Of a stretch of DNA of 35,223 nucleotides, positions 25,032 to 32,886 are shown piece by piece. Every line of letters starts with the position of its first letter. Within the stretch, counting starts at the first letter, position 1. Position numbers and translations under genes: made by a program. The notes under the pieces are model-generated. The model searched no databases and had not been told where the DNA came from. It worked only from the letters and a program-made list of their open reading frames with translations. The stretch spans positions 1 through 35,223 of the forward strand of contig JAFXTY010000051.1 of assembly GCA_017535435.1 (NCBI GenBank), read 5' to 3'. The stretch comes from Spirochaetia bacterium. GTDB lineage: Bacteria > Spirochaetota > Spirochaetia > CADAEX01.

Positions 25032-25886
25032 TCAGGCATTATCGCCAAGTTTGTAATAAACATATTCAGCAATCTCAAGCTTTCCGCCTGCTGCCTTAGC
25101 TGTCTCTGCCAGAACCTGGGAAACCTTCTTCTTGTCATCCTTTACGAATGCCTGGTCCAGGAAGCAGATCTCTGCAAAGTGCTTGTTCAGCTTGCCCTTG
25201 AGGATACCAGCTTTCACCTGGTCCGGTTTTGCTGCTACCTTTGGATCCTGATCCATCTGAGCCTGGAAAATCTCGGTCTGTTCCTTGATATAAGCCTCAG
25301 AAATCTTGTCCGGTGAAAGTGCAACTGGTGCGAATGCTGCAACGTGGAGAGCGCAGTCGAATGCGAATGCCTTTACAGCCTCGTTGTCGAACAGAGCCTT
25401 GTTGTCAGCCTTGAACTTAACGATGACACCGATGTTTCCTACACCGTGAACATACTGTGCAGCATATTCGTTGTCTGCGATCTCAAGAACCTTGAAGCGC
25501 GGGAGAGTCATGTTCTCCTTGATCACTCCGATAGCCTCGGTAACCAGTGTGGTAAGGCCAGGTGTAACCTCTTTTGCTCCTGTTGCGATGATCTCGTCTG
25601 TCAGCTTGTCGCCGAGAGCGATGAACTTCTCGTTTCTGGACACAAAGTCTGTCTCGCAGTTGAGCTCCAGGATGACAGCCTTGTTTCCCTTGATCTTTGT
25701 GAAGATCTTTCCTTCCTTGGTAGCTCTTGCGCTGCGCTTTGCAGCTGCTGCCAGGCCTTTCTCCTTAAGGATTTTGATAGCCTGTTCGATATTGCCTTCT
25801 GCCTCGATGAGAGCTTTCTTGCAGTCGCCCATTCCGGCGCCTGTCTTCTCTCTCAGATTCTTAACATCAATAGGTTTAATTTCCAT
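25032..25886 (-). CDS. tsf: Elongation factor Ts
   Basis: EF-Ts is the nucleotide exchange factor for EF-Tu. The 284 residues begin with the N-terminal domain VKNLREKTGAGMGDCKKAL, followed by the core signature ELNCETDFVSRNEKF and two homologous core subdomains. The C-terminal FLDQAFVKDDKKKVSQVL matches the end of family members. It follows rpsB by 11 bases, the near-universal rpsB-tsf pair, and is probably read from the rpsB promoter. Confidence 0.98.
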   Translation of the reverse strand: MEIKPIDVKNLREKTGAGMGDCKKALIEAEGNIEQAIKILKEKGLAAAAKRSARATKEGKIFTKIKGNKAVILELNCETDFVSRNEKFIALGDKLTDEIIATGAKEVTPGLTTLVTEAIGVIKENMTLPRFKVLEIADNEYAAQYVHGVGNIGVIVKFKADNKALFDNEAVKAFAFDCALHVAAFAPVALSPDKISEAYIKEQTEIFQAQMDQDPKVAAKPDQVKAGILKGKLNKHFAEICFLDQAFVKDDKKKVSQVLAETAKAAGGKLEIAEYVYYKLGDNA

Positions 25887-25897
25887 AAATGTACTCC

Positions 25898-26812
25898 TTA
25901 TTTGTCCTCGAACTTGTCCTCGTCGATTCCGAACTTGTTCTCTTCCTCTTCCGGCTTGTCCTCTGCCTTCTCTTCTGGAACATAGTTGGAGTAATCTTCG
26001 TCGGTGAACTTGCCGCTCTTCTTCTCGCCCATCACTTCTTCCATGGTAGGCTCTTCCTCTTCCTTCTCTGCAGCGCCCTCAGCCACAGGTGCCTCTTCGC
26101 CCTCGATGTTCTCGATTACCTGGAGACCGATCTCGTTGTCTGCCTCTACTACTGCGTTTGCAATGATAGATGTGAACAGTGTGATAGCTCTGATTGCATC
26201 ATCGTTGCCTGGGATAGGGAAGTCGATTCCCTCAGGGTTGCAGTTTGTATCTACGATAGCTACGATAGGAATGTGGCACTTCCGTGCTTCTGCTACTGCG
26301 ATAGCCTCTTTCTTTGTGTCGATGATGAAGATTACTCCTGGGAGATCCTTCATCTCCTTGATACCTGCCAGGTTCTTGTCCAGCTTTGCCTTCTCCTTCT
26401 GAAGAAGAGCAACCTCTTTCTTGGTCAGGCTCTCGAATGTGCCGTCAATCTCCATCTTCTCAATTTTCTTGAGCCTGTTGATTGATTTCTTGATTGTTGC
26501 GAAGTTGGTGAGCATACCACCGAGCCAGCGGTTGTTGACGTAATACATATTACATCTTGTGGCTTCTTTCTCGACTGCCATCTGTGCCTGTTTCTTGGTT
26601 CCGATGAAAAGGACAGACTTGCCGTCTTTTACTGTTGATCTGATGAACTCATACGCATCCTTGATGGCTGTGATGGTCTTCTGAAGATCGATGATGTGAA
26701 TTCCGTTGCGCTCTGCGAAGATGAACTTCTTCATCCGAGGGTCCCAACGTTTTGTCTGATGTCCGAAATGTACACCAGATTCCAGCAGATTTTTCATTGT
26801 TACTACTGCCAT
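25898..26812 (-). CDS. rpsB: Ribosomal protein S2 with long acidic C-terminal extension
   Basis: S2 binds the 30S head-body junction near bS1. Residues 1-230 are a normal S2: [32 protein letters not shown], and [20 protein letters not shown] with NDDAIRAI. From about 233 to 304 there is an extra tail rich in glutamate, aspartate and lysine, with no hydrophobic core, so the protein is about 60 residues longer than usual. AGGAGG lies six bases before the ATG. Its promoter is inside the end of maf and its leader contains three small hairpins. Confidence 0.97.
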   Translation of the reverse strand: MAVVTMKNLLESGVHFGHQTKRWDPRMKKFIFAERNGIHIIDLQKTITAIKDAYEFIRSTVKDGKSVLFIGTKKQAQMAVEKEATRCNMYYVNNRWLGGMLTNFATIKKSINRLKKIEKMEIDGTFESLTKKEVALLQKEKAKLDKNLAGIKEMKDLPGVIFIIDTKKEAIAVAEARKCHIPIVAIVDTNCNPEGIDFPIPGNDDAIRAITLFTSIIANAVVEADNEIGLQVIENIEGEEAPVAEGAAEKEEEEPTMEEVMGEKKSGKFTDEDYSNYVPEEKAEDKPEEEENKFGIDEDKFEDK

Positions 26813-26906
26813 TTTTCCTCCTAAATTGCGGTACTTTTACCGCTCCATCTCTTTTTCTCGTACTGTCTATGACAGCCGGAAGATTAATTTGCAGGATACC
26901 CTGCAA
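26813..26906 (-). promoter_or_regulatory. Structured 5' leader of rpsB (candidate r-protein autoregulatory element)
   Basis: On the minus strand three perfect inverted repeats follow each other. They are TTGCAGG-GTAT-CCTGCAA (26906-26889, right at the expected transcript start), CTGTC-ATA-GACAG (26875-26863) and GCGGTA-AAAG-TACCGC (26843-26828), the last ending a few bases before the AGGAGG of rpsB. None is followed by a U run, so they are not intrinsic terminators. S2 is known to repress its own operon through the rpsB leader in gammaproteobacteria. A similar role here is inference. Confidence 0.5.
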
Positions 26907-27465
26907 CGTGCATTATATTAAATAATTTAGATAATGGCAACCCTATAATATTGCTGAAAGAACCCTCGATCCTCTCAACCAGGCCGCCACCCTTGTGCTG
27001 TATCCGGTAGGCACCTGCAGCTCCCTGCCATTCACCGGTGGCCAGGTAATCTTCTATATCCTTATCTGTAAGGGTCTTGAAGTGGACCTTCGACACATCG
27101 CTGTCAGAGTAGAGGCAGCCGGTGGTGCGGTCCAGGAATGCCACCCCTGATATGACATAGTGCTCTTTGCCGGAGAGGGCCTCCAGGAAAGCTTTGGCTT
27201 CGGCTCTGTCGGCCGGTTTGCCTATGGGTTTGCTCTGGAACACCACCAGGGTGTCGGCCGCTATTATCCACTTCTCAGGCCTCTCAGGGTGCTGGGCGTG
27301 GCAGGCCATAGCCTTCTTCTCGGCAAGAGTCTGTATTTCCTTCTCAGGGTTCTCCCAGGGAATATTCTCATCTATATCAGCAGGGAGGGGGAATAAGGAG
27401 AAACCTTCATTCTCCAGAAGCTCGCGCCTGCCCTTGGACTGGGAGGCCAGGATAACAGCATCCAT
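26884..27465 (-). CDS. maf: Maf-family nucleoside triphosphate pyrophosphatase
   Basis: Maf enzymes hydrolyse non-canonical or excess dTTP/UTP-type nucleotides. The 193 residues show the start VILASQSKGRRELLENEGF (with SKGR where many have SPRR), AADTLVVFQSKPIGKP, the SGV strand, and the long signature GAYRIQHKGGGLVERIEGSF followed by NIIGLPL. The spacing fits the YhdE/dTTPase type, though subfamily assignment by eye is weak. It overlaps uvrB by one base and contains the rpsB promoter in its 3' end. Confidence 0.93.
   Translation of the reverse strand: MDAVILASQSKGRRELLENEGFSLFPLPADIDENIPWENPEKEIQTLAEKKAMACHAQHPERPEKWIIAADTLVVFQSKPIGKPADRAEAKAFLEALSGKEHYVISGVAFLDRTTGCLYSDSDVSKVHFKTLTDKDIEDYLATGEWQGAAGAYRIQHKGGGLVERIEGSFSNIIGLPLSKLFNIMHVAGYPAN
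26912..26940 (-). promoter_or_regulatory. Sigma70-type promoter of the rpsB operon
   Basis: On the minus strand TTGCCA (26940-26935), a 17-base spacer and a perfect TATAAT (26917-26912) lie in the last codons of maf. The start is expected near 26905, giving a leader of about 93 bases before the rpsB ATG. Placement ahead of rpsB-tsf fits a strong growth-related promoter. Confidence 0.75.
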
Positions 27466-29453
27466 CAGCCCATCTCCTTAAGCCGCTCTATCTCGTCCCT
27501 GAGCACTGCGGCCTCCTCGAACTCCAGGTTCTTGGCATGCTCCAGCATCTCCTTCTCCAGGGCCTTGATAAGCTTCTTCCGCTCCTTGGGCTCCACAATG
27601 TTGAAGCTGTCCCGCATAACCTGGACATTCACTTCCTCGGCTTTCTTCTTCTCCTCCTGCACCCGCACCAGGATGTCCTGGACGCTCTTCTTTATAGTGG
27701 TGGGAGTTATGCCGTGCTCTGTGTTGTATGCCTGCTGGATGGCCCGGCGGCGCTGGGTCTCGGCTATGGCCTCTGCCATGGCGTCGGTGGTCTTGTCTGC
27801 GTACATGATGACTTTGCCGTTCACATTCCGGGCAGCCCGTCCTATGGTCTGAATCAATGAGGTGGCAGAGCGGAGGAATCCTATCTTGTCAGCATCCATT
27901 ATGGCTATAAGGGAGACCTCCGGGATATCAAGGCCCTCCCGCAGCAGGTTGATTCCCACCAGCACGTCGCACTTGCCGGTGCGCAGCTCCTTGATTATCT
28001 CGACACGCTCGAAAGTCTCGATCTCGGAGTGCATGTAGCGCACCTTCAGGTCAAGGGAGCTTAAGTAGTCGGTAAGATCCTCTGCCATCTTCTTGGTAAG
28101 AGTGGTTATGAGCACCCGGTCCCCGGCCTTGATCCTCTCTTTTATCTCCTTATAGAGGTCTTCTATCTGGTTCTTTGTTGGACGCACCACAATCTCAGGA
28201 TCCAGAAGACCGGTAGGGCGGATTATCTGCTCCACCACATTCTCTGCCTTCTGGTACTCCTCGGGGCCCGGTGTTGCCGATACATAGATGACCTTGTCCT
28301 GCAGCGACTCAAACTCGTTGTATTTGAGAGGTCGGTTGTCCATGGCCGACTTGAGCCGGAACCCATGGTCGTACAGGGTCTGTTTCCGGGAGTGGTCTCC
28401 CTCGTACATTGCCCGCACCTGGGAGAGAGTCACATGGGACTCATCCACAAACAGAAGGAAGTCATTCTTGGGGAAGTAGTCTATGAGGCAGAATGGCCGC
28501 TCTCCCTCTTTCCGTCCGGTAAGATGGCGGGAGTAGTTCTCTATGCCGCTGCAATAGCCCATCTCCTCCATCATCTCTATATCGTATTCGGTGCGGCTCT
28601 TGATACGCTGGGCCTCCAGCACCTTGTTGGCTGTCATAAGCTCAGCATAACGCTCCTCCATCTCTTCCCTTATGCTGTCCATGGCGCTCTTGAGCTCATC
28701 AGGCGGCACCACAAAGTGCTTGGCAGGGTAGACAGTTATGAACTCATAGTCCCCTGTGTCAGCCCTGGTTATGGGGTCGAACTCTGTTATCTTCGAGATC
28801 TCATCCCATTCGAACTCTATCCGGTAGGCCATCTTGGAGTAGGCCGGGAAAATCTCTATGGAGTCCCCGTGGATACGGAAGTTTCCCCGTTCCCCCACAG
28901 CATCGTTCCGCTCGTACTGCATATCCACCAGCTGCCTTGCCATAAGGGATATGCTGCGCTGCTCACCCACTTTCAGCACAAGACGCATCTCGCTGTAGGT
29001 GGTGGGGTCCCCCAGACCGTAGATGCAGGAGACGGTGGAGACAATGATTACATCGGAACGCTCCAGAAGGGCGGAAGTGGCGGCCAGCCGGAGCCGCTCG
29101 ATCTCGTCGTTTATGCTTGCATCTTTCTCTATATATAAGTCTTTGGAAGGGACGTATGCCTCAGGCTGGTAATAGTCATAATAGGAGATAAAGTATTCAA
29201 CTGCGTTGTCGGGGAAAAAGTCCTTGAACTCCCGGTACAGCTGTGCCGCCAGGGTCTTGTTGTGGGAGAGGACCAGGGTAGGCTTGCCCACCTTCTCGAT
29301 GATCTTGGCCATGGTGAAAGTCTTGCCCGATCCGGTGACACCCTTGAGAATCTGTTTCCTATATCCTTTCTTTATCCCCTGGGACAGCTCTTCGATGGCC
29401 TTTATCTGGTCGCCGGCAGGCTGGTAGGGGGCAACTGCTTTGAATTCGCCCAT
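27465..29453 (-). CDS. uvrB: UvrB, excinuclease ABC subunit B
   Basis: UvrB verifies DNA damage and carries UvrC to the lesion. The 662-residue protein has Walker A GVTGSGKT (38-45), the beta-hairpin [12 protein letters not shown] that inserts between strands, DESHVTLSQ, the RecA2 motifs ending QTIGRAARN, and a C-terminal UVR helix pair ([20 protein letters not shown]). The ATG at 29453-29451 is fixed by alignment of [13 protein letters not shown] with the family start. No Shine-Dalgarno sequence precedes it; a TATTAT box sits six bases upstream instead. Confidence 0.98.
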   Translation of the reverse strand: MGEFKAVAPYQPAGDQIKAIEELSQGIKKGYRKQILKGVTGSGKTFTMAKIIEKVGKPTLVLSHNKTLAAQLYREFKDFFPDNAVEYFISYYDYYQPEAYVPSKDLYIEKDASINDEIERLRLAATSALLERSDVIIVSTVSCIYGLGDPTTYSEMRLVLKVGEQRSISLMARQLVDMQYERNDAVGERGNFRIHGDSIEIFPAYSKMAYRIEFEWDEISKITEFDPITRADTGDYEFITVYPAKHFVVPPDELKSAMDSIREEMEERYAELMTANKVLEAQRIKSRTEYDIEMMEEMGYCSGIENYSRHLTGRKEGERPFCLIDYFPKNDFLLFVDESHVTLSQVRAMYEGDHSRKQTLYDHGFRLKSAMDNRPLKYNEFESLQDKVIYVSATPGPEEYQKAENVVEQIIRPTGLLDPEIVVRPTKNQIEDLYKEIKERIKAGDRVLITTLTKKMAEDLTDYLSSLDLKVRYMHSEIETFERVEIIKELRTGKCDVLVGINLLREGLDIPEVSLIAIMDADKIGFLRSATSLIQTIGRAARNVNGKVIMYADKTTDAMAEAIAETQRRRAIQQAYNTEHGITPTTIKKSVQDILVRVQEEKKKAEEVNVQVMRDSFNIVEPKERKKLIKALEKEMLEHAKNLEFEEAAVLRDEIERLKEMG

Positions 29454-29459
29454 AGTCTG

Positions 29460-29465
29460 ATAATA
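29460..29465 (-). promoter_or_regulatory. Possible -10 box of uvrB, suggesting a leaderless transcript
   Basis: On the minus strand TATTAT (29465-29460) ends six bases before the uvrB ATG, so transcription would begin at or next to the start codon. No purine-rich ribosome site is present in the 20 bases upstream, and the only GGGA lies 21 bases away. The -35 region is poor (TTGTTG at 17 bases), which keeps confidence low. Confidence 0.35.
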
Positions 29466-29504
29466 CTACAATCCCAAGGCTGCAACAAGGCTGTTAAATA
29501 ATAC

Positions 29505-29533
29505 TTGCATAAAGTGGAAAATAGGCTTATAAA
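29505..29533 (+). promoter_or_regulatory. Promoter of the lipase-like lipoprotein gene
   Basis: TTGCAT (29505-29510) and TATAAA (29528-29533) are spaced by 17 bases. They are followed by a 16-base AT palindrome, AAAAAATATATTTTTT (29532-29547), and a GGGGGA ribosome site before ATG 29557. The transcript would start near 29540, inside the palindrome. Confidence 0.6.
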
Positions 29534-29556
29534 AAAATATATTTTTTGGGGGAACT

Positions 29557-31062
29557 ATGAAAAGAAATATTATCGTAGGCATTGTTGCCTCATTCTTGCT
29601 GATATGTCTTATAGCCTGCAGCATTTTTGAAAGCGGTCACAGCGATACTGTGCAAACATATATCTCTACTAAAGTCAAAGGCGAGGAAATACGTATTCCT
29701 GTCAGGATAAATACTGTTGCTAACGCCGCCGACAATAATTCTTTTGTCGATTCTACAATCTTTGACAATGACCTTGCTCTGATAAGCCTTGTAATGGCAT
29801 CTAAGACTGGTTCAGAGAAGAAAATCAGAAAATTTTTCTCTGAGATGGAACTTGACAATATAGTATGCAGTGCTAATTATGATAAAGGCACTGCCGATTC
29901 CATCTCTTTCTGCATGGGCCATTATAGTGTTGAGGGATATGATTTAATTGCGGTGGCTGTCAGAGGCATTGATTATGATGTTGAATGGGCCAGCAATTTC
30001 AAGATAGGCACAAGCGGAGACCACCAGGGATTCACCGAGGCAGCCACCCAGGTTTATGATGGACTCACCTCTTATATAAACTCAAAATACAAGAGTTCAT
30101 ATGACAGCGGAAAGATCCTTCTGCTTATGACCGGGTATTCCCGGGGGGCGGCGGTGACCGATGTGCTTTCATACCTTGTGCTGGCTGACCCGGTCAAGAA
30201 GCTGAATATACCCCTGAAGCAGGTGGCAGCCTATACATTCGGCACCCCCAGGGGGCTTTGTGCAGAACATGCAATAGCATTCCCCAATGTATTCAACATC
30301 TATAATTCTGCTGATGTTGTTACATATATTGCTCCTGAGATATACGGAATGTACCGGTGCGGAAAGGATATCAATATATACGATCCCCAAAACTCAGATT
30401 ACACCAGAAGGAGTACAAAAGAGGAAAAAAAGAAGAATATAAACGAAACAGTATGGTATGAGTCGAGAGTAGATAAGCTGGCAAAAGATAATAAAAAGGA
30501 TATTCCTAAGTTCAAACTGGAAACTTTCAACTATAGGAAAGGAGAAACTCCCGGTGAAAGTAAAATACCGTATGGAACGTGTGAAAAATCTGCAATAGAA
30601 TGGCTTTTGAACCTGATCCTGACAGATGGCGGGATAGCAGATCCTTATAAGGGTTACAGCTTCAAGACCAGGGAAAAGTTTGCAACTACCATCCAGCCTT
30701 ATTTTTCTTATTTCATCCAGTATTTTTTAGGTTATCCAGAAATTATGGAAGATGTAGGAGATAAGTTTAAGAAAGAACCGATTCTAACTCCAGCGAGGTG
30801 GTTCTTGGAAAGCGATGGAATATATAAAGATATGAAAGAAATAATGGATAAATATCATATCGCTTATGATGATTCTGAACTCAAGAGGGCCTGCACTGCA
30901 CTTTATGAGATGGTTGATTTCAGCAATGGTGACGGATGTCTGTTCAATACAATCTTAGAATTGATTCCTTCGGCTGTAGCAGGCAACAAAGACTTAAGCC
31001 GGATGGTTTATCTCCATATGCCCGATATGGCCCTGATCATGCTGTGGGATTACCTTAAATAA
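29557..31062 (+). CDS. Lipase class 3-like alpha/beta hydrolase, predicted lipoprotein
   Basis: The 501-residue protein starts with a lipoprotein signal: KR, a hydrophobic stretch (5-20) and the lipobox LIAC with C21 as the acylated residue. A nucleophile-elbow motif GYSRG places the serine at S195; D253 (NSADVV) and H487 (YLHMPD) are the likely triad partners by comparison with class 3 lipases. It probably hydrolyses lipids or other esters at the cell surface or in the periplasm; the substrate is unknown. The region 281-345 is charged and low in hydrophobics. The gene is visibly AT-richer than its neighbours and is followed by a fragment of a paralogue. Confidence 0.8.
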   Translation: MKRNIIVGIVASFLLICLIACSIFESGHSDTVQTYISTKVKGEEIRIPVRINTVANAADNNSFVDSTIFDNDLALISLVMASKTGSEKKIRKFFSEMELDNIVCSANYDKGTADSISFCMGHYSVEGYDLIAVAVRGIDYDVEWASNFKIGTSGDHQGFTEAATQVYDGLTSYINSKYKSSYDSGKILLLMTGYSRGAAVTDVLSYLVLADPVKKLNIPLKQVAAYTFGTPRGLCAEHAIAFPNVFNIYNSADVVTYIAPEIYGMYRCGKDINIYDPQNSDYTRRSTKEEKKKNINETVWYESRVDKLAKDNKKDIPKFKLETFNYRKGETPGESKIPYGTCEKSAIEWLLNLILTDGGIADPYKGYSFKTREKFATTIQPYFSYFIQYFLGYPEIMEDVGDKFKKEPILTPARWFLESDGIYKDMKEIMDKYHIAYDDSELKRACTALYEMVDFSNGDGCLFNTILELIPSAVAGNKDLSRMVYLHMPDMALIMLWDYLK

Positions 31063-31439
31063 CTACTGTTCAGCCTTATCTTTCTTATGCTATAGAGCTT
31101 GTATTGGGTAACAGCGTCCTGATGGAAGAAATTGCAGATAAATTTAAAAATGATGCGATAATGACAGCTGCCAAATGGTTCACCCATGAAGATGGAATAT
31201 ATGATGATGTCAAGGAAATCCTTGTTAGGAATCATATTCCTTATGATGATACAGCGCTCCGAAATTCCTGCACAGGCCTCTTCGAGATGGCAGACTATCA
31301 GACAGCTTAGGGCTGTCTGACGAATGTAATCCTAAAGCTGATTCCTATGGCAATGGGAGACAACAAGGACTTGGCCCGGCTTGTTTCCATGCACCAGATG
31401 GATGTAGCCTTTAATCTGCTGTTGGATTACGTAGATTAA
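31062..31439 (+). pseudogene. 3' fragment of a second lipase-like gene, interrupted by TAG
   Basis: From 31062 the frame TTVQPYLSYAIELVLGN aligns without any gap to residues 377-501 of the lipase at 29557. It ends MHQMDVAFNLLLDYVD with TAA at 31437-31439, exactly 125 codons. One in-frame TAG at 31308-31310 replaces the codon aligned to an aspartate (GDGCL). There is no in-frame ATG with a ribosome site and no signal peptide or nucleophile region. Roughly half the residues match, so this is an old paralogue whose 5' part was deleted, not a recent copy. The first bases lie directly behind the lipase stop. It fills the gap to comEC. Confidence 0.85.
31298..31320 (+). repeat. Perfect hairpin around the TAG codon
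   Basis: TCAGACAGC and GCTGTCTGA form nine perfect base pairs around the five-base loop TTAGG, which contains the TAG of the lipase-paralogue fragment. No run of T follows, so it is not a typical intrinsic terminator. The intact lipase gene lacks this inverted repeat at the aligned place. Confidence 0.7.
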
Positions 31440-31499
31440 TTTTTTACTTTTTTTCTAAAATCCCCAAGCAAAATTAAAAATTTTTGCGTATATAGGGGT

Positions 31500-32843
31500 A
31501 TGACAGTATATCAAAAGGTATGGATTTATAAATTTAAGCATGCTCTTCCAGTTGTGGTGATCCTGGCGGATATAATACCGCTGTACTTCTTCCCAAAGGC
31601 CATAACCCTGCCCGCACTGGCAGCCCTCACCGCAGCTCTGTTCTGCCTCAACCGCCGTTTTCTGCGCATACACCAGCTGCCGGTGTTCCTGCTCTGGGGT
31701 GCGCTGGCCGCAGGTGTCATTGCATTGCGCTGGGTGCCCGACCCCGGGCTGCCGCCCCAGAGCCTTTCCAGGGTCACCGCCCTGGAGGGGGTGCTGACAT
31801 CCGATGCCCGCCGCACTGCCCGGGGCAGTTATATCTACCAGCTTAGGCTTGAGAAGGTGGAGATGCATAACATAGAGCAGACCATGGGGCGGACTGTGAC
31901 TGTGTTTGCAGACGGAGGGAAAGGCTTCTGGGGCGACTCTGTCAGGTTCGAGAAGGTCAAGCTGGGCAAGGATGGGCAAAGCTTTTCTGCCAGGAAGATG
32001 GTGCATCTTGGAAACTGCTGCAGACTGCTTGCCCTTCGCAGAAGCATGGTGCAGGCCTTTACTGCCAAGATCCAGCTGGTCTATGGGCAGAAAAGCTTCC
32101 TGGCAGAGGCGCTTCTGACAGGCAGCCGTGACAACTTGGATCCGATGCTCAAGGAGCAGTTCAGGAGGGCAGGGGTATCCCATGTGCTGGCATTATCTGG
32201 TATGCATCTGGGGATAATAGCTCTCTTTGTTTTCTTCATAGTGAGCCGTTTCGCAGGTCCCAGGCTCTCCATTCTGACTGTCAACCTTGTCAATATACTC
32301 TATCTCATTATTGCAGGCATCTCTCCGTCACTGCTGCGTGCAGTGATCATGTTCGCCCTGGTCTCTCTGGGCAGGCTTATGGGAGCCAAGGTCAGCCTTA
32401 TGCGGGTGCTGGTCTTCGCATTCTCCCTCTCCCTCATGGTTTTCCCGGAATACTTCTTCTCCATCTCCTTCCAGCTCTCATTCCTGGCTTTAGCCGGGAT
32501 CATCCTGTTCACCATACCTGTCGCTACCTCCCTCGAGAGAGTCATGCCCGGATTCCTTGCCGCCGGTATTGCCTGCTCGATTGCCGCAGTCATCATGACA
32601 TCCCCTGTCACTTTCTATAACTTCGGAGTGGTGTATCCTGCCGGAATCATCACTTCCATGGTGATATCTCCGGTGGTGACCCTTTACATGTGCCTTGGTC
32701 TTGCCTGTGTGCTGGTGCCATCTCCGCTGCTCATGGCCATAGGATTGCTCCAGCAGAATTTATTTGCACTCTTTTATCTCCTGTTTCAAACCATAGTGCA
32801 TTGGGCCGCCTTTTTACCTGGTATAACTATCCCGGTGCCTTGA
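31500..32843 (+). CDS. comEC: ComEC/Rec2-family DNA channel, without metallo-beta-lactamase domain
   Basis: ComEC carries single-stranded DNA across the inner membrane in natural transformation. The 447-residue protein has two to three N-terminal helices, a DUF4131/OB-like extracytoplasmic region (about 80-180) and the competence domain from about 200, with FRRAGVSHVLALSGMHLGI as signature and many membrane helices. It stops after that domain, so the C-terminal nuclease-like metallo-beta-lactamase domain found in longer ComEC is absent. The ATG lacks a properly spaced ribosome site (GGGG ends one base away), and TATATA lies just before it. dprA is in the same window; function in uptake is not shown. 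Confidence 0.88.
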   Translation: MTVYQKVWIYKFKHALPVVVILADIIPLYFFPKAITLPALAALTAALFCLNRRFLRIHQLPVFLLWGALAAGVIALRWVPDPGLPPQSLSRVTALEGVLTSDARRTARGSYIYQLRLEKVEMHNIEQTMGRTVTVFADGGKGFWGDSVRFEKVKLGKDGQSFSARKMVHLGNCCRLLALRRSMVQAFTAKIQLVYGQKSFLAEALLTGSRDNLDPMLKEQFRRAGVSHVLALSGMHLGIIALFVFFIVSRFAGPRLSILTVNLVNILYLIIAGISPSLLRAVIMFALVSLGRLMGAKVSLMRVLVFAFSLSLMVFPEYFFSISFQLSFLALAGIILFTIPVATSLERVMPGFLAAGIACSIAAVIMTSPVTFYNFGVVYPAGIITSMVISPVVTLYMCLGLACVLVPSPLLMAIGLLQQNLFALFYLLFQTIVHWAAFLPGITIPVP

Positions 32844-32848
32844 TTACC

Positions 32849-32870
32849 AATAATAAAAAAGTTTATTATT
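32849..32870 (+). repeat. AT-rich perfect palindrome between comEC and rsmA
   Basis: AATAATAAA and TTTATTATT are perfect nine-base arms around AAAG, starting five bases after the comEC stop and ending 16 bases before the rsmA ATG. It has no GC pairs in the stem, so it is a poor terminator. It could be a protein-binding site or a leader hairpin for rsmA. Confidence 0.5.
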
Positions 32871-32886
32871 AAATGAAAGGAAAACG

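Noticed and set aside
31308-31310. TAG as a recoded codon (pyrrolysine-type) in the lipase-like fragment
   Set aside because: The fragment lacks a start, signal peptide and catalytic serine, and the aligned residue in the intact copy is an ordinary aspartate; no recoding machinery is visible in the window.
31298-31320. Intrinsic terminator for the lipase gene
   Set aside because: The hairpin is strong but is followed by CGAATG, not a T run.
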